From Chitinophagaceae bacterium UBA4857 (GTDB lineage: Bacteria > Bacteroidota > Bacteroidia > Chitinophagales > Chitinophagaceae), in assembly GCA_002399735.1 (NCBI GenBank), contig DHEF01000045.1, positions 137,882 to 196,200 on the forward strand: 58,319 nucleotides of DNA, given 5' to 3'. The notes beneath the pieces are model-generated. The model was not told where the DNA came from. It did no database searches and was given only the letters and a program-made list of their open reading frames with translations. This document shows, piece by piece, positions 1 to 8,879 of this stretch (positions are counted from its first letter, which is position 1; every line of letters begins with the position of its first letter). Position numbers and translations under genes: made by a program.

Positions 1-26
1 GCTCTATCCAGCTGAGCTACCGGTCC
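1..26 (-). tRNA. tRNA, 5' half only (cut by window edge)
   Basis: Read on the minus strand, the first 26 bases give a 7-nt acceptor strand GGACCGG, then TA, then a D-arm GCTC-AGCTGGATA-GAGC. This is a canonical tRNA start. The anticodon lies outside the window, so the identity cannot be read. The D-loop type AGCTGGATA is common in Arg, Ile and Phe tRNAs; Arg is a guess only. Confidence 0.85.
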
Positions 27-106
27 ATTCGGAAAGGGCTGCAATTTAGTTAAAATTTATTTACGGCAGCCTTTTGTTGCGTTTTTTTTAGCTAAACAAT
101 TAAAAA

Positions 107-526
107 TTACGCCATTAAAGTATCATAAACCACCACTTTGTCCCATAAATGGCTGTAATTATCTACAAAAGCTTTATGTATAGGGTGTACCTGATAGGCA
201 TCCTGCTCTTCCTTGTTATTAAAAAACATCAATTCGGATACGTCGTAACTATGATCCACCACATCCCTTTTTTCCGTGCCTGCCGGTGTACCAATCAACA
301 ACTGGCCAATTTCTTTAATACCTTTTAGTGTTTCTAAACCTTCTATCAGCTTTGCTCTATCGGCCTGCGATCCTGCATTTTTTAACCAAAAGAAAACATG
401 ATGTACCAGTTGCGTTTTACCCTTAACATCACTACCCGAAGTGTTACACGATACCGCGGTTACCACCGTACCCGTAGCCAGCACCGTTGCAGCGGCTAAA
501 AATTTTCGTCTGTTAAATTGCTCCAT
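107..526 (-). CDS. Dabb (stress-responsive A/B barrel) domain protein, exported
   Basis: A 139-residue protein. It has an N-terminal export signal with a twin arginine (NRRKFLAAA, about residues 5-13), a hydrophobic stretch, and a possible lipobox ending at Cys27 (AVSC), so it may be a Tat-exported lipoprotein. From about residue 40 to the end it matches the Dabb fold: it opens LVHHVFFWLK, has a central DHSYDVSELMFF strand, and ends in HPIHKAFVDNYSHLW. Dabb proteins are small dimeric ferredoxin-like barrels whose roles vary, and no substrate can be read here. It is a single gene with a tRNA downstream on the same strand and a repeat-filled gap upstream. Confidence 0.8.
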   Translation of the reverse strand: MEQFNRRKFLAAATVLATGTVVTAVSCNTSGSDVKGKTQLVHHVFFWLKNAGSQADRAKLIEGLETLKGIKEIGQLLIGTPAGTEKRDVVDHSYDVSELMFFNNKEEQDAYQVHPIHKAFVDNYSHLWDKVVVYDTLMA

Positions 527-910
527 GTTTTTAGTTTATGCGTAAAGATAAGCGACAAATTACAAGAAGGCAAACGATACCCTCAAGTTTAAAATAAGGT
601 CACTTTAATAGCCGGCTTTTTATTTTTATGTTACCGGCTGTAGTTCCTTGATCATCTTCTGTTGCGTCGCACTCTTGTGCACCTGTAACTTTACTCAGCA
701 TTGTGCAAGGTGCACCCCGACTTGTCGGTGGTACTGTTGTAATTCTATTGGGCATTGCGCAAGTGTTCCTCTGCCTTGGTGCGTGTCCTTAAGCACCAAT
801 CACATTAAGACCATTGCATAATTTTTTATCAATTATACTTTGGTCTTATTCTTGTTATGTATGAGCCATACAAGCCATTTTAATACTTAAAAACAAAAAC
901 TATTTTTATT
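527..910. other. Gene-free stretch with dispersed repeat and promoter region
   Basis: This stretch holds no credible gene. Bases 630-763 are a near full-length copy of the dispersed repeat listed separately. Bases 800-900 are AT-rich and lead into the ferritin-like gene. TATACTTTGG at 834-843 resembles a -7 box but has the wrong internal spacing. Confidence 0.6.
630..763 (+). repeat. Dispersed intergenic repeat, copy 1
   Basis: The copy starts at GTTACCGGCTGTAG, carries the core GTTGCGTCGCACTCTTG at 661-677, and ends in AATTCTATTGGGCATTGCGC. Its reverse complement matches 49570-49690, and about 57 consecutive bases appear identical. A hairpin CCGAC-TT-GTCGG lies at 718-729, and its counterpart in the other copy has different but still complementary arms. 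Confidence 0.8.
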
Positions 911-1462
911 ATGGCTACAAAAACTAAAACAGCAACAAGCGCAAAAAAAGTTCCAGCAAAAAAATCAGCAGCAAAAGAATTGAACGATTTGTTTGAAGAT
1001 GGATTGAAAGATATTTACTGGGCGGAGAAAGCACTGGTAAAAGCGCTGCCTAAAATGCAAAAAAATGCTACCCATCCCAAACTTAAAAAGGCCATTGAGA
1101 GTCACTTGGCACAAACAGAAAAACATGTAACCCGACTGGAAAAATGTTTTACTGCAATAGGCAAAAAAGCACAAGCTAAAAAATGCGATGCGATGCAAGG
1201 CTTGCTGGACGAAGGAAAAGGTATTATGGAAGAAACAAAACCCGGACCGGTACGTGATGCCGGTATTATTGCTGCCGCACAAAAAGTAGAACATTACGAA
1301 ATTGCTACCTACGGCACACTGGCTGCTTACGCTAAGGTGTTGGGCGAAGAAGCTTGTTTGAAAAATTTTCTACAAACATTGTCAGAAGAAAAAAAATGTG
1401 ATGAAACACTAACCGGCATTGCAGACACTGCTTTAAATAAAGAAGCGATGGAGGCAGCATAA
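911..1462 (+). CDS. Ferritin-like DUF892 (YciE/YciF) family protein
   Basis: A 183-residue cytoplasmic protein. Residues 1-22 are a Lys/Ala-rich tail (MATKTKTATSAKKVPAKKSA), which could bind nucleic acid. The rest is an all-helical DUF892 domain, with the family opening ELNDLFEDGLKDIYWAEKALVKALPKM and further helices carrying Glu/His (EKHVTRLE, AAQKVEHYEIATYGTL). YciE/YciF-type proteins have a ferritin-like four-helix bundle with a possible di-iron site and are associated with stress. The metal ligands are inferred from the family and were not checked. The gene is monocistronic and ends at a bidirectional hairpin shared with the convergent LLM gene. Confidence 0.88.
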   Translation: MATKTKTATSAKKVPAKKSAAKELNDLFEDGLKDIYWAEKALVKALPKMQKNATHPKLKKAIESHLAQTEKHVTRLEKCFTAIGKKAQAKKCDAMQGLLDEGKGIMEETKPGPVRDAGIIAAAQKVEHYEIATYGTLAAYAKVLGEEACLKNFLQTLSEEKKCDETLTGIADTALNKEAMEAA

Positions 1463-1488
1463 GCTCGTATTTAAAAGCATTCATAAAC

Positions 1489-1522
1489 AAAAAATAGCTA
1501 ACCAAATGGTTAGCTATTTTTT
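1489..1522. terminator. Bidirectional intrinsic terminator
   Basis: AAAAAATAGCTAACC, AAAT, GGTTAGCTATTTTTT: a 15-bp stem with A and T tracts on both flanks, between two converging genes. The stop codon of the minus-strand LLM gene (1514-1516) lies inside the stem. Confidence 0.9.
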
Positions 1523-2464
1523 GTTACTGTTTCCAAAGTCTTCTATAAAAACTTCCTGCTGTCTGTTAATATTATGCAGCACTAATCTTTCTATGCCTAA
1601 TTCTAAATAACTGTCTAATTGTTTATTTAAATCGGGCATATTGGTAAACACAGGAATGCTGTTAGTTACATCATCAGGTGTTTTATGTTTACCTTCTTTG
1701 TCAAAATCTGCTACTTCTTCTAAGTCTTCCAGTTTTTCTGTGGGTAACATGTTGGACCGCCATTGATGGTACACTCCATCAACGGCCTCTTGCTCATTAC
1801 GTGCATACGAAAAACCAAATTGCAGATACACAGGTTTACCTTTTCCTCCGTTGTTACGAAAAAGCTGAATTTTTTTGTTTACATCATCTATAGATCCGGC
1901 AGTAGTTAATAAACCATCGGCCCAACTGCCTGCCCACTCAGCCGTTTCATCGGATATAGCGGCACATAATAATTGTGGTGGCTGTTTAGGTAAAGTGTAC
2001 AATTTTGCATGGCTTACTTGTATCTCACCTTCAAAATTTACTTCTTCGCCATTTAGTAATTGTTTCATTACACTATAACTTTCCCATAGTCGTTTATTAC
2101 GTAAATCCTTTTCCGGCCAGGGCTCGCCGGTAATGGTTTCATTAAGGGCTTCGCCACTACCCAGTTCCATATTAAACCTACCGGGAAACATTTCGCATAA
2201 AGTAGCAGCTGCTTGTGCAATAATAGCCGGATGCAAACGCTGACCCGGTGCACAAACCATACTAAACGGAAGGGTAGTGGCCTGCATAGCAGCGCCAATC
2301 CAACTGAGCGTAAATCCACTTTCGCCCTGTCTTTTACTCCATGGATGAAAATGATCGGATGCATGTATACCCTGAAACCCTGCATTTTCGGCCTTTTGCA
2401 CCAATTGTAATAAATGGGATGGTGAAAATTGCTCGTGTGATGCGTGGTAACAAATGATAGACAT
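1514..2464 (-). CDS. LLM-class flavin-dependent oxidoreductase (non-F420 type)
   Basis: A 316-residue TIM-barrel enzyme of the luciferase-like monooxygenase class. The N-terminus ICYHASHEQFSPSHLL, the segment QGIHASDHFHPW, the GRFNMELGSGEALNE turn and the later WADGLLTTAGS all follow the F420-dependent dehydrogenase pattern. A known subgroup of this pattern (the TIGR03885 type) occurs in bacteria that cannot make F420 and is thought to use FMN instead. Substrate unknown. It starts 11 bases after the alpha-amylase gene and is probably cotranscribed with it. The TAG stop lies in the terminator stem. Confidence 0.8.
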   Translation of the reverse strand: MSIICYHASHEQFSPSHLLQLVQKAENAGFQGIHASDHFHPWSKRQGESGFTLSWIGAAMQATTLPFSMVCAPGQRLHPAIIAQAAATLCEMFPGRFNMELGSGEALNETITGEPWPEKDLRNKRLWESYSVMKQLLNGEEVNFEGEIQVSHAKLYTLPKQPPQLLCAAISDETAEWAGSWADGLLTTAGSIDDVNKKIQLFRNNGGKGKPVYLQFGFSYARNEQEAVDGVYHQWRSNMLPTEKLEDLEEVADFDKEGKHKTPDDVTNSIPVFTNMPDLNKQLDSYLELGIERLVLHNINRQQEVFIEDFGNSNKK

Positions 2465-2475
2465 GACTGAAGCTT

Positions 2476-3939
2476 TTATTGTTTAAAAATCCATACGGCT
2501 ATTTTTCCGGCATCTACAAAAAAGGTGGTTTCGCCGTTTTCGTTTACGGTTATTTCAAAAGCATGGTCACCAAAAATATTGATCATCTTTTTCCCGACAT
2601 GTTCTGTTCCTATATGCATATTTTTTTCGCCACCGTCTCGGTTACTGATTAATACCGCACAACCGCTGTTGGGCATATCCTGTATACCGGCACGTGTCCA
2701 ACCTATAATATTTGCATGGTCAAAATAGTCTCTTTGTTCACCATAGGCAGTAGTTTTACGTGTAACCAGTAATTGCTCTAACTCACCCACCACACTTAAA
2801 TCAATATTAAATGTTTGTTCGCCTTTAGTATCCTCGTAATGTGCGCCATAAAAATCGGTGAAAAAAACACTGGGTATTCCTTGCTCTCTTAGTAATATTA
2901 ATGCATAGGCATGTGGTTTAAACCATGGTTCAACCCATGATTCTAATGCTTGTAATGGTTGTGTATCGTGGTTGTCAACAAAAGTGATAGCCATTTCGGG
3001 CTTTTGTTGAATAAGGGTATTATCAAAAATTTGGCGCAGGTCATAATCGCCGCCACTTTTTGATGCCTGGTGAAAATTGAAATGCAAGGGAACATCAAAC
3101 AACTGTATCATGTTGTGTGTAGCTTCTATATAATGTAACAACGGTTCTACATCGGCTTTCCAATATTCACCCACACAAAAAAAGTCACGCTGTAATGTTT
3201 CTTTTAAGTAAGACAACCATTCAGGAAAAAAATCGGTGCTCATGTGTTTCACTGCATCTAAGCGAAAGCCACTCACACCGGTTGTTTCCACATACCATTT
3301 ACCCCAGTATGTTAGTTCATCCCTTACAGCAGGATTACGGTGTTCAATATCGCACCCCAATAAAAAATCATAATTACCATATCTTTTTTCCATTACATCA
3401 TCCCAGGTACCATTGGTATGTTCGTTCATGATAACATATATTTTACCATCCACCTTAATACCGGTAAAGCTGTGCCAGTCCCAGGTAAAATCGGAGTACT
3501 GGCCATGTCGTCCGGGAAAAGTAAACTTGGTGTAAGCTCGTATGTTATGCTCTTCGGAAATTATTTCATTACGATTGTTTATATCCACCTCTTTAACAGG
3601 AACATCTTCTTCTTCATCAGCAAATACTTTATGGTTCAGTACTATATCAGCTAGTATCCCGATGCTTTTTTCATGGAAAGCATTAATGCAAGCGAGGTAA
3701 TCTTCTTTGGTTCCGTATTTTGTTCTTACACTTCCGCGCTGATCAAACTCACCTAAATCGAACAAATCATACACGGCATAACCCGGTTCATGTGTACCAC
3801 GTGCCGATTTGTATGCCGGCGGTAGCCATACGTTGGTTATACCTAAATCGGCCATACGTTGCGATTGGTCTACAGCATAATGCCATAAATTTTCTTCGGG
3901 TGAATACCAATGAAAAAATTGAAATATAGTTCTGTTCAT
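2476..3939 (-). CDS. Cytoplasmic alpha-amylase (GH13_5 type)
   Basis: Hydrolyses internal alpha-1,4 bonds of glycogen, starch or maltodextrin. The Met at 3937-3939 (MNRTIFQFFHWYSP) is chosen as the start because the family opens this way (compare E. coli AmyA). The frame extends 28 residues further up to 4023 with unrelated hydrophobic sequence. The resulting 487 residues fit the family and carry no signal peptide. Catalytic residues are visible: nucleophile Asp228 in GFRLDAVKH, acid/base Glu258 in CVGEYW, and Asp325 in FVDNHDTQ; ADIVLNHK is at about 97-104. The LLM gene follows 11 bases downstream. A glycogen role fits, but no other glycogen enzyme is adjacent. Confidence 0.92.
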   Translation of the reverse strand: MNRTIFQFFHWYSPEENLWHYAVDQSQRMADLGITNVWLPPAYKSARGTHEPGYAVYDLFDLGEFDQRGSVRTKYGTKEDYLACINAFHEKSIGILADIVLNHKVFADEEEDVPVKEVDINNRNEIISEEHNIRAYTKFTFPGRHGQYSDFTWDWHSFTGIKVDGKIYVIMNEHTNGTWDDVMEKRYGNYDFLLGCDIEHRNPAVRDELTYWGKWYVETTGVSGFRLDAVKHMSTDFFPEWLSYLKETLQRDFFCVGEYWKADVEPLLHYIEATHNMIQLFDVPLHFNFHQASKSGGDYDLRQIFDNTLIQQKPEMAITFVDNHDTQPLQALESWVEPWFKPHAYALILLREQGIPSVFFTDFYGAHYEDTKGEQTFNIDLSVVGELEQLLVTRKTTAYGEQRDYFDHANIIGWTRAGIQDMPNSGCAVLISNRDGGEKNMHIGTEHVGKKMINIFGDHAFEITVNENGETTFFVDAGKIAVWIFKQ

Positions 3940-4006
3940 AAAATTGTAAAGTTGATTAATAAAGGGAATAGTTTTAGGGTTGAAAAAAAGTAAACGACTT
4001 ACGCAA

Positions 4007-4088
4007 AACACGATGATGCCCAAAGAACAGCAAGATGAACGGAGCGTCGCAACGAGTGTTCATCTGTGTTAATGTAGCTGGTAACATA
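4007..4088 (-). repeat. Dispersed intergenic repeat, copy 2 (GGAGCGTCGCAA subtype)
   Basis: GATGAAC (4034-4040) and GTTCATC (4058-4064) form a 7-bp stem around the core GGAGCGTCGCAACGAGT. The copy ends in GTAGCTGGTAACAT, the same end as the copy at 49511-49692. It lies between the PdeM and amylase genes. Confidence 0.7.
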
Positions 4089-4190
4089 ATTAAAACTATT
4101 ATTTAAGGACATTAAACGAATGTTGCAGTTAAACACAACGTAGCTGTATGTGTATTGCAAAAGTTATGCCCCAATAAAATTTGAATAAGG

Positions 4191-4838
4191 TTAGCTTATT
4201 TTAAATATACCTTCTTCGTAAAAAGCATAGCAAATAACATTTGATTGAACAGCCCTGGTATCTAAGCCGGTAAAAAGACTAAAGGCAGGTAATATAATTT
4301 GTTGGGGTGCCACCACATAACAGGGCAAACGCAAACGTTTTTTATCGGGAAATTGCAGGCTGACACCGGGATGAATATGGCCGGTAATGGAAAAAGTATT
4401 TTGATTGGTATGCTGATGGCTGAAGTGAATAGCGCCAATATTTAAGTGACTGCAAATAGTATGAATACCCATATCCTGCAAGACATAATCAGGAAATTTA
4501 TCGTGGTTGCCTTTAACCAATGTAAAATGAATATACGGAAACGTAGCAATAAAATCTTTTAGCAAGTTAACTTCTTTGTTAGCACCTGCATGCAACAGAT
4601 CGCCAACAATAATAACTTGTTCGGCTTTAAAATGTAGTAATAATTGTTGCAATCTTTGTAAATCATGCACACTTACCTGACTAGGTAATGCTATACCATG
4701 TTTGCGAAAATGTGCGGCCTTCCCCAAATGAAGATCGGACAGTATTAAGGTTTTTTGTTGTTGCCAAAAAATGGCCCGTTGGTTGGTTAATAATAATTCT
4801 TCGTTGCCAAAACTAATCTGCTGCTCAATTATCTTCAT
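4191..4838 (-). CDS. pdeM: Ligase-associated DNA repair endonuclease PdeM (MPE)
   Basis: A 215-residue binuclear metallophosphoesterase. The metal motifs appear in order: SDLHLGK (about 34-40), GDLLHAG (79-85), GNHDKF (110-115) and GHIHPG (153-158). In Pseudomonas putida the homologue MPE is a Mn-dependent DNA endonuclease encoded beside Lhr-Core, Exo and an ATP-dependent ligase. The same four genes are present here in the order exonuclease, ligase, helicase, PdeM. The start codon overlaps the helicase stop by one base (TAATG at 4836-4840), so translation is likely coupled. Confidence 0.92.
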   Translation of the reverse strand: MKIIEQQISFGNEELLLTNQRAIFWQQQKTLILSDLHLGKAAHFRKHGIALPSQVSVHDLQRLQQLLLHFKAEQVIIVGDLLHAGANKEVNLLKDFIATFPYIHFTLVKGNHDKFPDYVLQDMGIHTICSHLNIGAIHFSHQHTNQNTFSITGHIHPGVSLQFPDKKRLRLPCYVVAPQQIILPAFSLFTGLDTRAVQSNVICYAFYEEGIFKIS

Positions 4839-7297
4839 TACTTTTTCTTTGCCGGTTTTAAGCTGCTGGTTTGTAATTTTTGAATACGACTTGCTAAATC
4901 TTCGCTGGATAATGACTGTCGTAAACTATCCACTTTAATAGGAAAACTCAACGGCGTAAAGCCGGTAGCAAATTTAAAGATGATTTTACTTTTTTTAATA
5001 CGCTGAAAAGCGGCGGTTAAACGTTGCTCTTCTAATTGCTGGTTAAATACCTCGGTATAGGCTTGCCTTAGTAACAAGTTGTCTGCATCATGCGTTTCCA
5101 GCACATTAAAAATTATGCCGGCAGATGATTGCAATGACTTATTAGTTTTTTGCGCACCGGGAAAAGTTTGCACTACCATACCTGAAATAACGGCTATATC
5201 CCTGAACTTTCTTTTAGCCATTTCGGTGGCATTAATACTGTTTACTACATCCTGTATTAAATTATCGGGACTTAAAATTTGTTGCAGTTGTTCATCATCC
5301 AGTTTTATTTCGGTATCGGAAAAAAGTTCGAAGCCATAATCGTTCATGGCCATAGAAAAACTAATAGGGTATAGTTTGCTGATGCGAAACGCCATTAAAG
5401 CGGACATAACTTCATGTATCAAGCGGCCTTCAAAAGGATACATAAACAGGTGGTAACCTTCTTTTGTTTTAATTAGTTCCACTAAAAATTCATCATCGGC
5501 CGGTATATGTGAAATTTCTTTTTGCCTTGCAAAAAGCGGATGCAAAAAATTGAGTTCTTTTTCGGTAGCGCCGGGTTTATTAGCTGCGGCTAATTTTTCC
5601 CGTAAAAACTGACTTAGTTGTGAGGTTAAAGGTAAACGGCCACCTAACCAACTTGGCGTAATGGCCTTGCCGGATGATGACCGTACATAGGCTGTCATTT
5701 CTTTTATGCGTATCATTTCTAACACTCTGCCTGCCAAAATAAATTTATCGCCGGGCTTCATCCGGGAAATAAAATATTCTTCCATCATGCCTATATAACC
5801 ACCTGATATAAATTTTACTTTCAACATGGCATCGCTTACAATTACACCTACATTCATGCGGTGTAACATGGCAATTCTCCGGTTTTCAACTATCAGTAAT
5901 CCATCTTCGTGTTGCATTACTTTATGGTACTCTTCATAATTTTGGCCAATCTTTCCGCCAACAGTAATAAAAGCAATACACCATTGCCATTCTTCTTCCG
6001 TTATTTCGCTAAAGACAAATGTTTTTTTTATAACCGGAAAAATTTCATTTTCATAAAAACCACCACCTAAAGCAAGTGTTATTAAAAATTGTACCAACAC
6101 ATCAAAAGTTTGTACAACCGGCTCACGACTTTCAATTACCTGTTTTTTTACCGCTTCTTTTAATGCGGCTACTTCTATCAACTCCAATGAATGGGTTGGT
6201 ACTGCATAAATAGTAGACACTTCAAAAGGGGAGTGGCCGCTTCTTCCGGCACGTTGCATAAAACGGGCTACACCTTTGCTGGATCCGATTTGTATAACCG
6301 TATCAACCGGTTTAAAGTCCACGCCTAAATCCAACGATGAAGTAGATACAACCGCTTTCAGTTTTCCGGCACTTAAACTTTCTTCTATCCATTGTCGTAG
6401 CTTACCATCAATAGAACTATGGTGTATAGCAATTTGGCCGGCAAAATCAGGATAAGCATCCAGTAATAATTGATACCAGGCTTCGCTCTGGCCGCGGGTA
6501 TTGGTAAATACAATGGTTGATTTACTTTTAAGTATGATGGGCACTACCTGATCTACCAGCTTACCACCTAAATGTCCAGCCCATGGCAATACTTCTACCT
6601 GATCGGGAAACACTGATAATACTTCTATCTTCTTTTTTTCTTTGGCAACAATCTTTGTTTTTTTATTATCATGCGGTATTAAAACCTCTAAGGCTTCATC
6701 CAGGTTACCAATGGTGGCTGTAATGCCCCAAATGCGCAGTTTTTTATTTTTTGCTTTTAAATAAGCCAGGGCCAACTCCACCATTACGCCTCGTTTAGAT
6801 CCTAATAGTTCATGCCACTCATCTACACTTACACAGCGTAAGGATTTAAATATTTTTTCTCTTCCTTTTTGTGCTAATAAAAGATGCAGGCTTTCCGGTG
6901 TAACTAATAACACATCCGGCATTTGTTTGCTCTGCTTTGCTTTTTGTTTGGGGTCGGTATCGCCATTGCGTACCTCCACTGTCCAGTCAAGGCCAATTTC
7001 ATCAATGGCTTCCTGCATGGCTTTGCCTAAATCCTTAGCCAGCGATCGCAGCGGTGTAATCCATAACAATTTTAACCCGTCTTTGTAAGTATCGGGTGCA
7101 TTCATAAAATCAATCAGCACAGCTAAAAAAACGGAAAAAGTTTTACCAAATCCGGTAGGGGCTACTACCATGCCGCTGTAACCTGCTGCATATTTTTCCC
7201 AGGTATTTTGCTGAAAACTAAATGGCGTAAACGTTTTTGATTGCATCCAGTTGTCAACTACAGTATAACCTTGTGTATGTTGGAATGTTTTTTTCAA
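4838..7297 (-). CDS. Ligase-associated DEXH-box DNA helicase (Lhr-Core type)
   Basis: An 819-residue SF2 helicase of the Lhr family. Walker A is APTGFGKT (46-53), the DEXH box reads DEWH (about 159-162), and the arginine-finger motif is QRAGRSGH (about 350). A winged-helix and Lhr-type C-terminal region follow. Lhr-Core proteins are 3'-5' ssDNA-dependent translocases that unwind RNA:DNA hybrids. The length fits the ligase-associated group rather than full-length Lhr (about 1,500 residues). One base separates the ligase stop from this start, and the downstream stop overlaps the pdeM start. Confidence 0.93.
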   Translation of the reverse strand: MKKTFQHTQGYTVVDNWMQSKTFTPFSFQQNTWEKYAAGYSGMVVAPTGFGKTFSVFLAVLIDFMNAPDTYKDGLKLLWITPLRSLAKDLGKAMQEAIDEIGLDWTVEVRNGDTDPKQKAKQSKQMPDVLLVTPESLHLLLAQKGREKIFKSLRCVSVDEWHELLGSKRGVMVELALAYLKAKNKKLRIWGITATIGNLDEALEVLIPHDNKKTKIVAKEKKKIEVLSVFPDQVEVLPWAGHLGGKLVDQVVPIILKSKSTIVFTNTRGQSEAWYQLLLDAYPDFAGQIAIHHSSIDGKLRQWIEESLSAGKLKAVVSTSSLDLGVDFKPVDTVIQIGSSKGVARFMQRAGRSGHSPFEVSTIYAVPTHSLELIEVAALKEAVKKQVIESREPVVQTFDVLVQFLITLALGGGFYENEIFPVIKKTFVFSEITEEEWQWCIAFITVGGKIGQNYEEYHKVMQHEDGLLIVENRRIAMLHRMNVGVIVSDAMLKVKFISGGYIGMMEEYFISRMKPGDKFILAGRVLEMIRIKEMTAYVRSSSGKAITPSWLGGRLPLTSQLSQFLREKLAAANKPGATEKELNFLHPLFARQKEISHIPADDEFLVELIKTKEGYHLFMYPFEGRLIHEVMSALMAFRISKLYPISFSMAMNDYGFELFSDTEIKLDDEQLQQILSPDNLIQDVVNSINATEMAKRKFRDIAVISGMVVQTFPGAQKTNKSLQSSAGIIFNVLETHDADNLLLRQAYTEVFNQQLEEQRLTAAFQRIKKSKIIFKFATGFTPLSFPIKVDSLRQSLSSEDLASRIQKLQTSSLKPAKKK

Positions 7298-7298
7298 A

Positions 7299-8879
7299 TC
7301 AACGAATCAGTTTTTTTATTTCTTCTATTTCATCAATATCGGCTACCGTTTTATCTTTTCGCCATCTAACAATTCTGGGAAAACGTAAAGCCACACCGGC
7401 TTTGTGCCTGCTGCTAAAACCTATACCTTCAAATGCTATTTCAAAAACCAATTCCGGTTTTACGGTTCTTACCGGACCAAATTTTTCTATGGCATTTTTA
7501 TTTACAAAACGGCTTACTTCCTGTATTTCTTTATCGGTTAATCCGGAGTAAGCTTTAGCAATGGTAACCAATTGGTCACCTTGTTTTACGGCAAAAGTAT
7601 AATCCGTATAATAAGCACTTCTTCGGCCGCTACCTTTTTGGGCGTAAATTAAAACAGCATCAATGGTTAAGGGGTCAATCTTCCATTTCCACCAATCACC
7701 TTTTTTTCTTCCGGTATGGTAAGGCGATCCTTTATGTTTTAACATCAAACCTTCGCTATTTACCAAACGGGCATTTTCTCTTATTGCTTTTAGTGCATCC
7801 CAATCATTCACCTCAATTACTTGCGATAATTTTATATTTTCCGACACATTAGTCAGTACCAATGCTTCCACTTTTTCTCTCCGTTCCTGTAAAGTTTTAT
7901 TACGCCAGTCTTCACCTTCGTACTCTAATAAATCATACACAAATAAAGCAACCGGTAAATCGTCCAACATTTTTTTGGATAATGTTTTTCGGTTTAATCG
8001 TTTTTGCAACTCGCTAAAATTTAGCACCTGCTTTTGTTTATACACCAACAACTCACCGTCCAGCACAAAATTTCCCGGCCACTGTAATAAGGTTGTTTTT
8101 ACTTCCGGAAATTGTTCTGTTACCAACTCTTCACCTCTGGACCATATAAAAACTTCTCCGTCACGTTTAATTAATTGCCCCCGTATTCCATCCCATTTAT
8201 ATTCGGCCTGCCATGTTTTTATATCACCTAAATCTTCCAACTCTTTTTCTAAAGCATAGGCCAGACAAAAAGGGTAGGGCTTTGATAATTGTGTATCGGT
8301 ATATTCTCCTTCTATTAGTTTATCAAAAGAAACATCTTCCATTTTCCAATCGCCCATGATACTATGAGTTATAGTATTTGCCTCTAAACTATAATGTTTT
8401 GCCAGCGCATTAATTAAGGATTGAGAAGATATGCCCAACCTGAAACTTCCACCTAATAATTTATTAAAAATAAAACGTTCTGTGGTGGGTAAACTATCCC
8501 ATGCTTGCAATACAAAATCCTTTTTTTCTTCCTCTGTTTTTTCTTTCAAGCCAATAATCAGGTTCATCCATTCCGTTAGTGTCCGTTCAGTATAAGTAGT
8601 AGGCGGTGGTAAAACCAAGGCAATGGTTTCGCCTAAATCCCCAACAGATGCATAAGACTCCTGAAACAGCCATTCAGGAATATTAACCAGTTCAATGGCC
8701 CATTGTTTCATGAGGGCCGTGTTAATATTTCGTTTAGGTCTTTTACCGGTAAACAAAGCCAGTAGCCACAGTTTATCACTGTCAACAGCATCCGTTAAAA
8801 AACGCTCAATGGCTTCCAGTTTTAAACCGGTTTTATTGGTGCTGTCTAATGCGTTTATTAATCGGGCAAATACTTTCAT
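7299..8879 (-). CDS. ATP-dependent DNA ligase, repair-operon type
   Basis: A 526-residue DNA ligase. It has an N-terminal alpha-helical DNA-binding domain (about 1-190), a nucleotidyltransferase core with adenylated Lys228 in motif I (YKWDGIRG), further motifs DGELLVYK and EGLMLKHKGSPY, motif V-like WWKWK (about 390-400) and a C-terminal OB fold. It seals nicks with ATP. Bacteria also have an NAD-dependent LigA for replication, so this enzyme should serve repair. Its start overlaps the exonuclease stop by four bases (ATGA). Confidence 0.94.
   Translation of the reverse strand: MKVFARLINALDSTNKTGLKLEAIERFLTDAVDSDKLWLLALFTGKRPKRNINTALMKQWAIELVNIPEWLFQESYASVGDLGETIALVLPPPTTYTERTLTEWMNLIIGLKEKTEEEKKDFVLQAWDSLPTTERFIFNKLLGGSFRLGISSQSLINALAKHYSLEANTITHSIMGDWKMEDVSFDKLIEGEYTDTQLSKPYPFCLAYALEKELEDLGDIKTWQAEYKWDGIRGQLIKRDGEVFIWSRGEELVTEQFPEVKTTLLQWPGNFVLDGELLVYKQKQVLNFSELQKRLNRKTLSKKMLDDLPVALFVYDLLEYEGEDWRNKTLQERREKVEALVLTNVSENIKLSQVIEVNDWDALKAIRENARLVNSEGLMLKHKGSPYHTGRKKGDWWKWKIDPLTIDAVLIYAQKGSGRRSAYYTDYTFAVKQGDQLVTIAKAYSGLTDKEIQEVSRFVNKNAIEKFGPVRTVKPELVFEIAFEGIGFSSRHKAGVALRFPRIVRWRKDKTVADIDEIEEIKKLIR

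Noticed and set aside
3940..4023. Longer start for the alpha-amylase
   Set aside because: The extra 28 residues do not fit the family, and the conserved MNRTIFQFFHWY-type start is at 3939.
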